DNA of 64,000 nucleotides from Chryseobacterium culicis. Its GTDB lineage: Bacteria; Bacteroidota; Bacteroidia; Flavobacteriales; Weeksellaceae. This document shows positions 42,698 to 50,619 of the stretch, piece by piece. The position numbers were made by a program, and so were the translations under genes. How positions within the stretch are numbered: the first letter of the stretch is position 1; each line of letters opens with the position of its first letter. The DNA lies in assembly GCF_002979755.1 (NCBI RefSeq), contig NZ_PCPP01000001.1:2264665-2328664 (forward strand). The letters are read 5' to 3'. The notes under the pieces are model-generated. The model saw only the letters and a program-made list of their open reading frames with translations, ran no database searches and was not told where the DNA came from.

Positions 42698-43375
42698 TTA
42701 TATTTTTTCAAGAGAGTAAATATTATTAACAATGGCATAGATCACTATTCCCACCGTATTTTTAGCTCCGATCTTTTCCAGGATACGCTGCCTATGACTC
42801 TCTACAGTTCTTGGGCTGATAAAAAGCTTTTCTCCTATTTCGTTGTTGGTAAATTCCTGACAGATGAGTTTAACCACATCTTTTTCTCTTTCGGATAATT
42901 CATCTTCTGTTTCAAAAAGAGAATTTTTCTTGGCAGAGCTATTCATGTATGTAAACAGCATCTGATGGTCTTCAGCCGTGAAAAAGACCCCATTTTTATC
43001 CACCATTGTAATGGCATCAATGAAGGTTTTCTTATTCGAATTTTTCGGAAGAAATGCAGATACACCCAGCTTGACCATATATCCAAGAATAGAGGTTTTA
43101 TAATGGGATGACAGGATAATAATTTTAAGATCAGGATATTTTTCCTTCAGGATTTCTACCAGTTCAAAACCGTTCATAGGTTTCATCTGAACATCTACGA
43201 GAGCAATATCAGGAAATTCATCTTTTGAAAGTTTTCCGAGGTCTTCTATAAAATCGGGGCCATTATCTGCGGTAAGGTTCACCGATATATTTTTTTCATT
43301 GGACAGCAACATTTTTACCCCTTCGAGGATCAGCTGTTCATCATCAATCAGTGCTAGTTTGATTTGGGAACTCAT
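42698..43375 (-). CDS. NarL/LuxR-type response regulator
   Basis: 225 residues. The receiver domain has the acidic pair in LALIDDEQL, the phospho-acceptor Asp in DIALVDVQM, the Ser/Thr of IIILSSH, and the Lys of FLPKNS. The output domain is a LuxR HTH: LSEREKDVVKLICQEFTNNEIGEKLFISPRTVESHRQRIL. Its start overlaps the histidine kinase end by 32 bases, so they are translated together. The target promoters are unknown. Confidence 0.9.
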   Translation of the reverse strand: MSSQIKLALIDDEQLILEGVKMLLSNEKNISVNLTADNGPDFIEDLGKLSKDEFPDIALVDVQMKPMNGFELVEILKEKYPDLKIIILSSHYKTSILGYMVKLGVSAFLPKNSNKKTFIDAITMVDKNGVFFTAEDHQMLFTYMNSSAKKNSLFETEDELSEREKDVVKLICQEFTNNEIGEKLFISPRTVESHRQRILEKIGAKNTVGIVIYAIVNNIYSLEKI

Positions 43376-44138
43376 GATATTTTGGAATTTTTATGATTAA
43401 ACGACTTCCTTTGTTTGAAAATGTTTTTTTCCATTTGTGTGTGGCATTCATTGATTTGATGCGGGATTCAATATTTTTAATTCCCATTCCTTTTTTTACT
43501 TCTTCGTATTCAAAACCCTGTCCGTTGTCGGAAATCACCACTGCCATATTTTCAGGATAATCCTTAATGTAAATCCAAAGATCAGTGGCATCCGAGTGTT
43601 TGATCACATTCGTAGTAAACTCCTGAATAATCCTGTACAGCTGTACTTCCACAAAAAGATCTTTCTTTTCATATCCCGGCATTACCTGCAGGGAAATATT
43701 AATTTTATGGGAAAGGTTGGCTATTAATTCTTCAGCGTATAAAACCAGTCCCACTGATTCCAGGTTTACGGGGTATAATGAATGGGAAATACTTCTGGCA
43801 GCATCAATCAGGGAAGACATCTGACCATAGATATTTTTCTTGATCAGCTCATCACCCTGGGTATCAAGGTTATTGAGCCATAAGGAAAGAATATTGAGTC
43901 GGTTTCCGATATCATCATGAATCATGACTGCAATTCTTTTTCTTTCTTCTTCCTGGGCTTTGATGTTTTCCAGTACTAATTTTTTCTGATGAAGAACTTC
44001 CGCCTCATGCTGTACATTTTTCTCTTTAATTATTCTGGTTATAAAAGCTCTGTAAGCTAACAGAATAAAGGATACTATAACTGTTATGGTAACAATTATA
44101 AGGATCAGCAGATTGATATTTAAAGTTACTTCTTTAAT
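43344..44138 (-). CDS. Histidine kinase (HisKA_3) with one membrane helix and no standard start codon
   Basis: Open reading on the minus strand from 44186 down to the stop at 43344 encodes one N-terminal membrane helix (NLLILIIVTITVIVSFILLA), a coiled linker, EEERKRIAVMIHDDIGNRL with phospho-acceptor His, and a GHKL ATPase (NVIKHSDA, SDNGQGF, GMGIKNIESRI). No ATG, GTG or TTG lies before the internal ATG at 43925, which would remove the helix and most of the His-bearing helix. I place the start at ATT (44138), overlapping the upstream stop by 13 bases; CTG, ATA or a mutated start are alternatives. It pairs with the response regulator. Confidence 0.7.
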   Translation of the reverse strand: MKEVTLNINLLILIIVTITVIVSFILLAYRAFITRIIKEKNVQHEAEVLHQKKLVLENIKAQEEERKRIAVMIHDDIGNRLNILSLWLNNLDTQGDELIKKNIYGQMSSLIDAARSISHSLYPVNLESVGLVLYAEELIANLSHKINISLQVMPGYEKKDLFVEVQLYRIIQEFTTNVIKHSDATDLWIYIKDYPENMAVVISDNGQGFEYEEVKKGMGIKNIESRIKSMNATHKWKKTFSNKGSRLIIKIPKYHEFPNQTSTD

Positions 44139-44749
44139 TTGAAAAAAGTGTATAAAAATGAACAGTACAAAATACTCGAAAGAATATTATTGGCACTGAG
44201 AATAATATAATAATCGTTTTCTGACAGATTCGCTATCTGGTGCTGGATGATAAAGATAAATACAGAGACTGAGTAATAGAAGAAAATACTGGCATCTACA
44301 AGAAGAAAACGGTTCTGCAAAGATGTATTCTTAATCTCACGGATCAGGGTAAATCCGGAAAGACAGATAATGATAATATTGGAAACCACTTTCGCGATAT
44401 CGGCATTTCCAGGATAGTCAAATCCATATTTCGAGATCATAAAACCTGCCGCGATCAGTGCGGTACCTCCAAGAACAGATTTTGGTAAGTCCAGTTTTCT
44501 GATAAATAAACCAGTCAGTAGAAAAAACTCTCCTGCAATGTACAAAGGATAAAGAAATGAAGTATCATTCAATCTGAAGATATAAGGCAGAGCAAGATTC
44601 AGCAGCTCAATAAAAAAAAGAAAAGCAATACAATGAAAATACTGCTTTTCTTTATGATTTAATATGCGGTATTTTGCTGCTCCCAGCAGTATAACAGATA
44701 GGAGCAGTGCATAATTCAGGAATAAAATTGCCTTATAAAGTCCAGCCAT
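44126..44749 (-). CDS. Polytopic membrane protein upstream of histidine kinase
   Basis: 207 residues with about seven membrane helices and short loops (ILLGAAKYRILNHKEKQYFH, LYIAGEFFLLTGLFIRKLDL, NRFLLVDASIFFYYSVSVFIF). Resembles 7TM sensory or receptor proteins in topology only. It directly precedes and overlaps the kinase gene, so it may be its sensory partner, replacing the short N-terminus of the kinase. The ATG at 44749 starts MAGLYKAIL. Confidence 0.65.
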   Translation of the reverse strand: MAGLYKAILFLNYALLLSVILLGAAKYRILNHKEKQYFHCIAFLFFIELLNLALPYIFRLNDTSFLYPLYIAGEFFLLTGLFIRKLDLPKSVLGGTALIAAGFMISKYGFDYPGNADIAKVVSNIIIICLSGFTLIREIKNTSLQNRFLLVDASIFFYYSVSVFIFIIQHQIANLSENDYYIILSANNILSSILYCSFLYTFFKLKK

Positions 44750-44766
44750 TCCTTAGTTTATCATTT

Positions 44767-45546
44767 TTAAAATTCGCCTCCAACTTCTACATCCGGTATA
44801 CGGCAGATCGGCGGACATGGTTTTGCCCAGTCGTAAGTATTGGAAATTGATTCGGCTCCAAGTTCTGCACTCCTAAGATTTTCACGGAAAGAGATAAAAA
44901 TAAGCGTTACCAACATTTTCCCGTAAATGTCATTGTATCTGATTCCAAAAGAACAGGTAATACCTGCTAAACCATCATCTGAAAGGCAAAGGTCTGCTGT
45001 AGGAACATAGAATTTTCTGAAAATTCCACTTCCTTGATTTTCTCTGGTCTCTTTATAAAACCAATCCATCCCTTGATTTCTCCAGCGTTCAATAGCATCT
45101 ACGGCTTTATCCTGCTCAAGAATTGGGGTATTGGAAACCGGAAGTCCCATATTGGCATTTTTTTCCATGCTCTCAAGATCTTTAGACAGAACCGCATTTC
45201 TAATAAGCGTATATTCTTGGATTTCCTGGAGTCTCAGATCTTTTTCCAGCTCGGTAAGGAAGCTGTATGGATATTCTTTTACATCTATTTTTACCCCATC
45301 GTTATTCATAGGATAAAAGATAAGAATCAATCGGTCTCTGTAAATTCCTACTGCCGCACAGAAGTCTTTATAATCCTTAAACCCCTTCATCCATTCAAGG
45401 TGCTCTCTGGAAATATTAAAAACATAGTTGGTAGGGATAAGTTTTTGAATTTTGGAAAAGTCAGCAAGAGATGCTTTCCACTGGTTTGACGCTGCTCTAC
45501 ATTCTTCTACAGGCAGCATATAGTCTACAATGTTTAATGTTGACAT
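44767..45546 (-). CDS. Hypothetical protein, uncharacterised flavobacterial family
   Basis: 259 residues from the ATG at 45546, soluble, no signal peptide. No catalytic motif recognised. Conserved-looking features: EECRAASNQWKASL, REHLEWMKGFKDYKDFCAAVGIYRDRL, and a C-terminal KPCPPICRIPDVEV with two cysteines. An ATG two codons upstream is also possible. It lies 17 bases before the membrane protein gene and is likely in the same operon as the two-component pair. Confidence 0.55.
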   Translation of the reverse strand: MSTLNIVDYMLPVEECRAASNQWKASLADFSKIQKLIPTNYVFNISREHLEWMKGFKDYKDFCAAVGIYRDRLILIFYPMNNDGVKIDVKEYPYSFLTELEKDLRLQEIQEYTLIRNAVLSKDLESMEKNANMGLPVSNTPILEQDKAVDAIERWRNQGMDWFYKETRENQGSGIFRKFYVPTADLCLSDDGLAGITCSFGIRYNDIYGKMLVTLIFISFRENLRSAELGAESISNTYDWAKPCPPICRIPDVEVGGEF

Positions 45547-45608
45547 AAGCATAGTTTTTAGTCGTATAAAAATATACAAACTAAACATGCTATGCAAGAG
45601 GATTTTAA

Positions 45609-46229
45609 TTAATAATTTTTCACAGTAATATGATAACAGCTCTGTTGCTTCTCTTTGATATAATATATTCTACCAGCCTTCTCATAATACTTTAAAACTT
45701 TCTCCAGAGCAGCTTCCATTTTCGGATTGTATTTTAAAACATTGTTGAACCTAATATAAGAAATGTCAAAAGAGTTCCCATAATTATGAGAACTAATTCC
45801 TAATGAGGCATTAGAATTCACTCTTCTCAGCCTGCACTGGTCTTCAAGAGTTCTGGTAATGGAGGAAACAGTAAATGTACCGCCTTTTGTGTCCTTGCTG
45901 AACTTGGAACCTATTTTTTCCAAGGTAGTTTTTGCTTTGGATACCATATAAGCCCTACTATAATCAAGTCTCTGAACCTGATATCCTTTACCGGATTTTT
46001 TTATTTTGTGGAATTTCCCTTTGTTGATATATTTCTGTATGGTTTTGGAATCTTTCAGCAATTGTACCCCAAAACTCTTTGAGGCATCAAGATGAGGTTT
46101 ATAAAGTGGCGTAGGCTCAACCTTCAATACAGTGGCAAGATCATAGCAGGGAAAAGCTTTTTTAGCTGTCTGCGAATAATGTAAACTATAAATAAAAGGT
46201 ACAAAGACCACACAAAGAAACTTTCTCAT
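45609..46229 (-). CDS. M15-like peptidase (DUF5715/VanY-type), secreted
   Basis: 206 residues. A signal peptide (FLCVVFVPFIYSLHYSQ) is followed by a D,D-carboxypeptidase/L,D-type zinc fold: FTVSSITRTLEDQCRL, then SSHNYGNSFDISYI (SxHxxGxxxD zinc motif) and a final CYHITV with the third ligand. All three expected ligands are present, so it should be active on peptidoglycan peptides or on a secreted substrate. It is the first of the leftward group that contains the two-component pair, 62 bases before the unknown gene. Confidence 0.78.
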   Translation of the reverse strand: MRKFLCVVFVPFIYSLHYSQTAKKAFPCYDLATVLKVEPTPLYKPHLDASKSFGVQLLKDSKTIQKYINKGKFHKIKKSGKGYQVQRLDYSRAYMVSKAKTTLEKIGSKFSKDTKGGTFTVSSITRTLEDQCRLRRVNSNASLGISSHNYGNSFDISYIRFNNVLKYNPKMEAALEKVLKYYEKAGRIYYIKEKQQSCYHITVKNY

Positions 46230-46414
46230 TCACCATCCTTTAAAATTACAAATGAAAGATAAAACATTTATGTTATATCTTTCAAAACCTACGATAATAC
46301 TCTCTAAATAAATCCCAAACAAACTTTACACCAAATTACAGATTTTGCAATTTTTGTTCCCACTTTTTTGAAATATTTTTTCAGTTTTTGCTTTTTACTT
46401 TAAGATTTAAATTT

Positions 46415-46422
46415 TACATTTG
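46415..46422 (+). promoter_or_regulatory. Candidate -7 element for aqpZ
   Basis: TACATTTG, a full TAnnTTTG match, 23 bases before the aqpZ ATG. The nearest TTG (46388-46390) is 24 bases upstream, longer than the usual spacer. Confidence 0.35.
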
Positions 46423-46445
46423 AGATACTTTAAACAATAAACAAC

Positions 46446-47165
46446 ATGATAAAAAAACTTTTCGCTGAATTTTTCGGCACATTTTGGCTTGTTTTCGGAG
46501 GGTGTGGAAGCGCTGTTTTCGCAGCTGGTGTTCCAGACATTGGCATCGGACTTTTAGGAGTTGCCTTGGCCTTCGGTCTTACTGTTCTTACGATGGCTTA
46601 CGCTGTGGGTCATATCTCAGGAGGGCATTTTAATCCGGCTGTTTCTTTCGGACTTTTAGCGGGAGGAAGATTTCCTGCAAAAGACCTTGTTCCTTACATT
46701 GTAGCCCAGTGTCTGGGAGCAATTGTAGCAGCAGGATGCCTATATACGATCCTTAACGGTGCCGGAGCGGTGGAATTCTCAAAACCCGGAGATTTCGCCA
46801 CAAACTTTTACGGAGAGGCCGTTTACAATGGAAAAGCTTTCAGTATGGGAGCTGCATTTCTTGCTGAATTCTTACTCACTGCTTTTTTCCTAATTGTAAT
46901 CATGGGAGCTACAGACAAATGGGCTAACGGTAAATTTGCCGGTCTTGCCATTGGTCTTGCTCTTACTTTGATTCACCTGATTTCTATCCCGATTACGAAT
47001 ACTTCTGTAAACCCTGCAAGATCACTTTCTCAGGCAGTCTTTATGGGAGGAATTGCGATGTCACAGCTTTGGCTGTTCTGGGTAGCCCCAATTTTGGGAG
47101 GAGTTGTAGGCGGATTGATCTACAAGTTCTTACTTCAGAGAGATACTGCTGAAATTGCAGATTAG
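46446..47165 (+). CDS. aqpZ: Aquaporin Z
   Basis: 239 residues with six membrane helices and two NPA half-helices: [14 protein letters not shown] and [13 protein letters not shown]. The NPAR form of the second motif with Arg fits the selectivity filter of a water-specific aquaporin. It moves water across the inner membrane under osmotic change. It is monocistronic with a clear terminator. Confidence 0.95.
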   Translation: MIKKLFAEFFGTFWLVFGGCGSAVFAAGVPDIGIGLLGVALAFGLTVLTMAYAVGHISGGHFNPAVSFGLLAGGRFPAKDLVPYIVAQCLGAIVAAGCLYTILNGAGAVEFSKPGDFATNFYGEAVYNGKAFSMGAAFLAEFLLTAFFLIVIMGATDKWANGKFAGLAIGLALTLIHLISIPITNTSVNPARSLSQAVFMGGIAMSQLWLFWVAPILGGVVGGLIYKFLLQRDTAEIAD

Positions 47166-47190
47166 TTTTAAAATAATATCCCATTATAAA

Positions 47191-47217
47191 ATCCTGTCAG
47201 GCGGCAGGATTTTTTTA
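47191..47217 (+). terminator. Terminator of aqpZ
   Basis: ATCCTGTC/GGCAGGAT with an AGGC loop (one G-T pair), followed by seven T residues. Confidence 0.85.
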
Positions 47218-47255
47218 TTTTCTGATTTTGAATAAATTGCTTTGAAATTCTTTGT

Positions 47256-47420
47256 AAACGCAAAGATTTTATGAAGGAGAGCTTTTATTCAAGGGAGCAA
47301 AGTGGTTACGACTACATCGCTGATGAAGCTAATTGTAATGTTTGCTTAGTAAGAATCAATGAAATTGATTCCTTCTTTGCATCCTTAAGACATATCAATA
47401 AGAAATTAAACTTTGCGTTA
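47256..47420. repeat. Degenerate repeat with AACGCAAAG/CTTTGCGTT ends (family E)
   Basis: AAACGCAAAG at 47256-47265 and CTTTGCGTT at 47411-47419 form terminal inverted repeats around about 150 bases. A second region with similar ends and a CATCxGCTxATGAA core lies at 60318-60477. A 60-codon forward frame inside has no domain and is treated as spurious. Confidence 0.45.
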
Positions 47421-47436
47421 AAAAAAATTTTTGATC

Positions 47437-47982
47437 TTATTTCAGTTTCTTGATTTCAAAAGGATTTTTGAAGATCAGTTCTTCGTGTTTTCCTTTGATT
47501 TCCATTTTACGCTGGAGAAGATTCAAAGCCATTTTTCTGATAAAAAGATCTTTATCATTTAACTTCCAGTAAGAATCTTCATGAAGCGGTTTAGGGTTGC
47601 GGATCAGATAAAATTCAGTTTCCCAGGTATCAACGTTATGATAGAATTCAATGATTCCGCAGTGTTCAGGGATAAGGACTGCATCTACCATTCCCATCGG
47701 GAGCAAGAAACTGAAAGCATTGCACATATAATCTCCACAGGAAATTTTATCATGTTTCAGAAATTTTTCTCCGGTATCTTTATTCAGGTATGATTTTTTG
47801 AAATCATTTTTAAAATCACTTTTTGAAAGTTTGATCTCTATTTCATGGCTTCCCCCATCTGAATCTATGATCAGAATATCCGCTTCCCAATCTGCCTGAA
47901 AATAATTCGTCAGTACAATTTCTTTTTCAAAATCGCAGTGTGAATGAATATAGGCATGTATAAGTTCTTCTATTTTGATCAT
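47437..47982 (-). CDS. MmcB-like PD-(D/E)XK nuclease family protein
   Basis: 181 residues. The core of a restriction-endonuclease-like fold is visible: EADILIIDSDG followed by HEIEIKLSKSDFKNDF, giving D...ExK catalytic residues. Similar to MmcB-type DNA repair proteins. It stands alone; no methylase or helicase is adjacent, so a repair role is more likely than restriction. It is leftward and convergent with aqpZ. Confidence 0.65.
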   Translation of the reverse strand: MIKIEELIHAYIHSHCDFEKEIVLTNYFQADWEADILIIDSDGGSHEIEIKLSKSDFKNDFKKSYLNKDTGEKFLKHDKISCGDYMCNAFSFLLPMGMVDAVLIPEHCGIIEFYHNVDTWETEFYLIRNPKPLHEDSYWKLNDKDLFIRKMALNLLQRKMEIKGKHEELIFKNPFEIKKLK

Positions 47983-48061
47983 GGGTAGATGGTAAAATGT
48001 ACAATGTAAAAAGTATTAATGATAATGTCAGATTTAAAAGCAAACTTTAAGTCATCGTTAA

Positions 48062-48092
48062 AATTGACAAGCGAAGCGAATTGACCATTCAC
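48062..48092. repeat. Family C repeat, single reverse copy
   Basis: ATTGACAAGCGAAGCGAATTGAC is the complement of the unit repeated at 60223-60264 and 60539-60582 (GTCAATTCGCTTCGCTTGT). Just upstream, near 47998, a TGTACAATGTAAAAAGTAT also recurs at about 36691. Confidence 0.55.
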
Positions 48093-48117
48093 AATTGTCC
48101 TCTTATGTCCAAAATCA

Positions 48118-49110
48118 TCAACTCACCAGCAGACTGCATCCTCTGATATCAGAATGGTCTATTCTTCCCAGTACCTGAAATTTATCTCCGACTATTTTTC
48201 CTAAATCCTGTGTGGCAATAAATGAACAGGAATGGGTGTTGGCAAGATCAATGATGTTAATAGCTCCTGTACGTCCTTCTTTTTCGTAAGCTAAAGGATC
48301 TTCTGCATTTCGAACCATAATTCTCATCCAGTTTGGACATTCATATTCGTTATTTCCAAGGGAATAAGCCTGTGAAAGCAACTCTGTCATAGAGTATTCC
48401 GAATAGATTTTGTCTGTTTTAAGTCCTTCCTGCAAGATTTTCAACAATTCATCCTTTGTCATTTCTTCCTTTCGTCCTTTCATACCACCGGTTTCTATCA
48501 CCACTAAATTTTCAGGAAAATTTAGAGATTCTTCGCTTTGCTCAGAATGACAGTAATCCAGAAAGTCTAATAAGGCAAAAGAAACTCCGAAAAGAATAAC
48601 TTTTTTACCCTGCAGTGTATTCAAAAGCTCAAAGAGTTCGGAATGATTATAAAGGAAATATCCGTTTTCCGGTTTGGCAGATTTCTTCATCAGATAATCT
48701 ACCATATAGATCAGTGATGAATTTTGTTTCTCAAGATAACTTGGGAGTAAACCCAGAAAAATAAAGTCTTCCGGTTTTCCGATAAACTGTTCAAAACTTT
48801 TATAAATGCTTTCTTCATAAAGATCCGGATCTGCTATGAAATGTTTGGAAAGATTCATCTGGGTGGTTCCTGAACTCTGAAAGAAAAGATCTGCAGCAGC
48901 ATTTTTATCCAGAATCTGATGGTTTTTAAACATTTCAATAGGCAGGAAAGGAATCTTTACCAGACTGTCCACCTCATCGGGGTTAACCTTCAGAAAATCA
49001 ACAAATTTCCTGTATATTTCAACATTTTCATATTGATAACGAAATGTTTTCAATGATGCATTCAGGAAATCCTGTTCAGTTTGTATGTTGAATATATTAT
49101 TTAATTCCAT
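48118..49110 (-). CDS. LuxE/PaaK-like acyl-protein synthetase
   Basis: 330 residues from the ATG at 49110. Adenylate-forming motifs are visible: FFQSSGTTQMNLSKH (phosphate loop), KIPFLPIEMFKNH, GVSFALLDFL, IYSEYSMTELLSQAYSLG and the C-terminal TQDLGKIVGDKFQVLGRIDHSDIRGCS. It likely activates a fatty acid or aryl acid and passes it to a protein or carrier. Residues about 187-196 (CHSEQSEES) are the translation of a family B repeat inserted in frame between two fold elements. An upstream TTG is rejected. Confidence 0.8.
   Translation of the reverse strand: MELNNIFNIQTEQDFLNASLKTFRYQYENVEIYRKFVDFLKVNPDEVDSLVKIPFLPIEMFKNHQILDKNAAADLFFQSSGTTQMNLSKHFIADPDLYEESIYKSFEQFIGKPEDFIFLGLLPSYLEKQNSSLIYMVDYLMKKSAKPENGYFLYNHSELFELLNTLQGKKVILFGVSFALLDFLDYCHSEQSEESLNFPENLVVIETGGMKGRKEEMTKDELLKILQEGLKTDKIYSEYSMTELLSQAYSLGNNEYECPNWMRIMVRNAEDPLAYEKEGRTGAINIIDLANTHSCSFIATQDLGKIVGDKFQVLGRIDHSDIRGCSLLVS
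48524..48553 (-). repeat. Family B repeat half-copy inside the LuxE-like gene
   Basis: On the minus strand TCATTCTGAGCAAAGCGAAG continues into AATCTC, matching the TCATTCTGA/AAGAATCTC arms at 1534-1560. It is in frame and translated as HSEQSEES, so the insertion lengthens the protein without breaking it. Confidence 0.75.
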
Positions 49111-49306
49111 AACTTTTTCCAACCTTACAACTACCTCATTACAAAGTAGTTACATAAGCAATATATTGATATTTAATAATTTTTTAATGTATGAAACCTA
49201 TTTTGGTAGACTTATTGCAATTATCTAAACGGAATATGGATTAAAAACAAGAATGGGTTTTCCACCCGTTCGAAAGTTACCTCTTTTAGGGGTAATTTTT
49301 TTTGCT

Positions 49307-50077
49307 TTATTTTTCAAAAGTCCTGAGTTCAAAATCCTTTTCAAAAACCCCATAAGTGAAATAGGAAATCCAGTCTCCAAGATTGATATATTTTGCATTC
49401 TGTTCCAGATCCAGCACCATTGGCAAATGCCTGTGTCCGTAGATAAAGTAATCAATCTTCTGCGTTTTCAGCTTTTCTTTGGAATAAATAATCAGAAATT
49501 CTTTATCTTCTCCAAGGAATGCTTTGTCTTCTTCTCCGGAGATCATTTTATTTTTTTGGGACATATACAAAGCAATTTTCATTGCAATATCCGGATGAAG
49601 CCATTTGAAGAACCATTGTGCCACAGGGTTTGTGAATAGTTTTTTCATTCTTTTATATCCTTTGTCTCCGGGTCCTAATCCATCTCCATGAGCCAGCAGA
49701 AACTGCTTCCCTCCCATTTCAAAATATTGTTTCTGGTAGAATACCGTGCACCCAATCTCTTCTTCCAGATAATCTTTCATCCAGAGATCATGGTTTCCGA
49801 CAAAGAAATAAATGTGAATTCCCCGGTCTTTCAATTCTGCAATTTTTCCAAGCACGCGCACGTACCCTTTAGGAATAACATGCTTCCATTCGTGCCAGAA
49901 ATCAAAAAGATCACCCATTAAAAATAAAACCTGAGCATCTTCTTTGATCTCGTCCATCCAGCGTATAAACTTCTCCTCACGCACCTTACTTTCCTTGGGT
50001 GTAGGAGCTCCAAAATGCTGATCCGAAGCAAAGTATACTTTTTTTCCAGGCTCTAAATTAATTGTTGTTTTTAGCAC
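49307..50077 (-). CDS. lpxH: UDP-2,3-diacylglucosamine diphosphatase
   Basis: 256 residues. Calcineurin-type metallophosphatase motifs: FASDQHFGAP (DxH), MGDLFDFWHEW (GDxxD), VGNHDLWM (GNHD), LAHGDGLGPGDKG and YGHRHLP. This order and the DFWHEW element fit LpxH, the fourth step of lipid A synthesis, at the inner face of the inner membrane. The start is a GTG at 50077, because no ATG precedes the homology. It is 23 bases after queD on the same strand. Confidence 0.9.
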   Translation of the reverse strand: MLKTTINLEPGKKVYFASDQHFGAPTPKESKVREEKFIRWMDEIKEDAQVLFLMGDLFDFWHEWKHVIPKGYVRVLGKIAELKDRGIHIYFFVGNHDLWMKDYLEEEIGCTVFYQKQYFEMGGKQFLLAHGDGLGPGDKGYKRMKKLFTNPVAQWFFKWLHPDIAMKIALYMSQKNKMISGEEDKAFLGEDKEFLIIYSKEKLKTQKIDYFIYGHRHLPMVLDLEQNAKYINLGDWISYFTYGVFEKDFELRTFEK

Positions 50078-50100
50078 TTTCTGAGTTTTGTGGGATAAAA

Positions 50101-50547
50101 TTATTGATTATCTTCTGCAAACCATTCTCCATAAGAGTTTTCTGTCTCATGAAGCTTAAGATAAGCTAAAGAAATTCCTTCAGGAAGTCTTGATTTGATT
50201 TTAGCAGCAATGGCATATAACATGTTTTCACAGGTTGGCTGGAAGCTGCAATAGATTACTTTATGTCCCTTCTGCTCAAGATCATCTCCTAATTCTTTGT
50301 GAGGAGACAGGGCATTGACAAGAACCGCATGGTCCCATACATCTACGATTTCAGACTTTACGATACTTTTAATATCTCCGAAATCTACCACCATTCCATT
50401 TTTAGGATTTTCAATATCATTGATCGGTTTTCCTTTCACTGTTACAAACAGCTTATAAGAATGTCCATGCATATTTTTACACTTCCCATCGTAGTTGTAA
50501 AGTACGTGAGCCGTTTCGAATGTAAAAATTTTTGTAATACGTATCAT
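50101..50547 (-). CDS. queD: 6-carboxytetrahydropterin synthase / PTPS family
   Basis: 148 residues. Zinc and active-site residues: FETAHVL (His), KCKNMHGHSY (Cys and HxH), a DVWDHAVLV segment with catalytic Asp and His, and HETENSYGEW near the end. It converts 7,8-dihydroneopterin triphosphate to the queuosine/preQ0 intermediate. Other queuosine genes are not in the window. TATCTTTG ends four bases before the ATG. Confidence 0.9.
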   Translation of the reverse strand: MIRITKIFTFETAHVLYNYDGKCKNMHGHSYKLFVTVKGKPINDIENPKNGMVVDFGDIKSIVKSEIVDVWDHAVLVNALSPHKELGDDLEQKGHKVIYCSFQPTCENMLYAIAAKIKSRLPEGISLAYLKLHETENSYGEWFAEDNQ

Positions 50548-50551
50548 AGTA

Positions 50552-50559
50552 CAAAGATA
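50552..50559 (-). promoter_or_regulatory. TAnnTTTG -7 element abutting queD start
   Basis: Minus strand TATCTTTG, then TACT, then the ATG at 50547. A CTG at about 50580 may serve as a weak -33 element at 18-base spacing. Confidence 0.5.
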
Positions 50560-50619
50560 TGATAAAACAGCTTAATACAGAAGAGACTGTTTCTATTACA
50601 ACGATTTTACCTATTCTTT

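Noticed and set aside
47271..47453. A 60-codon forward frame after aqpZ
   Set aside because: It lies inside the family E repeat, overlaps the end of the convergent MmcB-like gene, has no domain or start signal.
49253..49639. A 128-codon forward frame opposite lpxH
   Set aside because: Antisense shadow of a gene with a complete metallophosphatase motif set.
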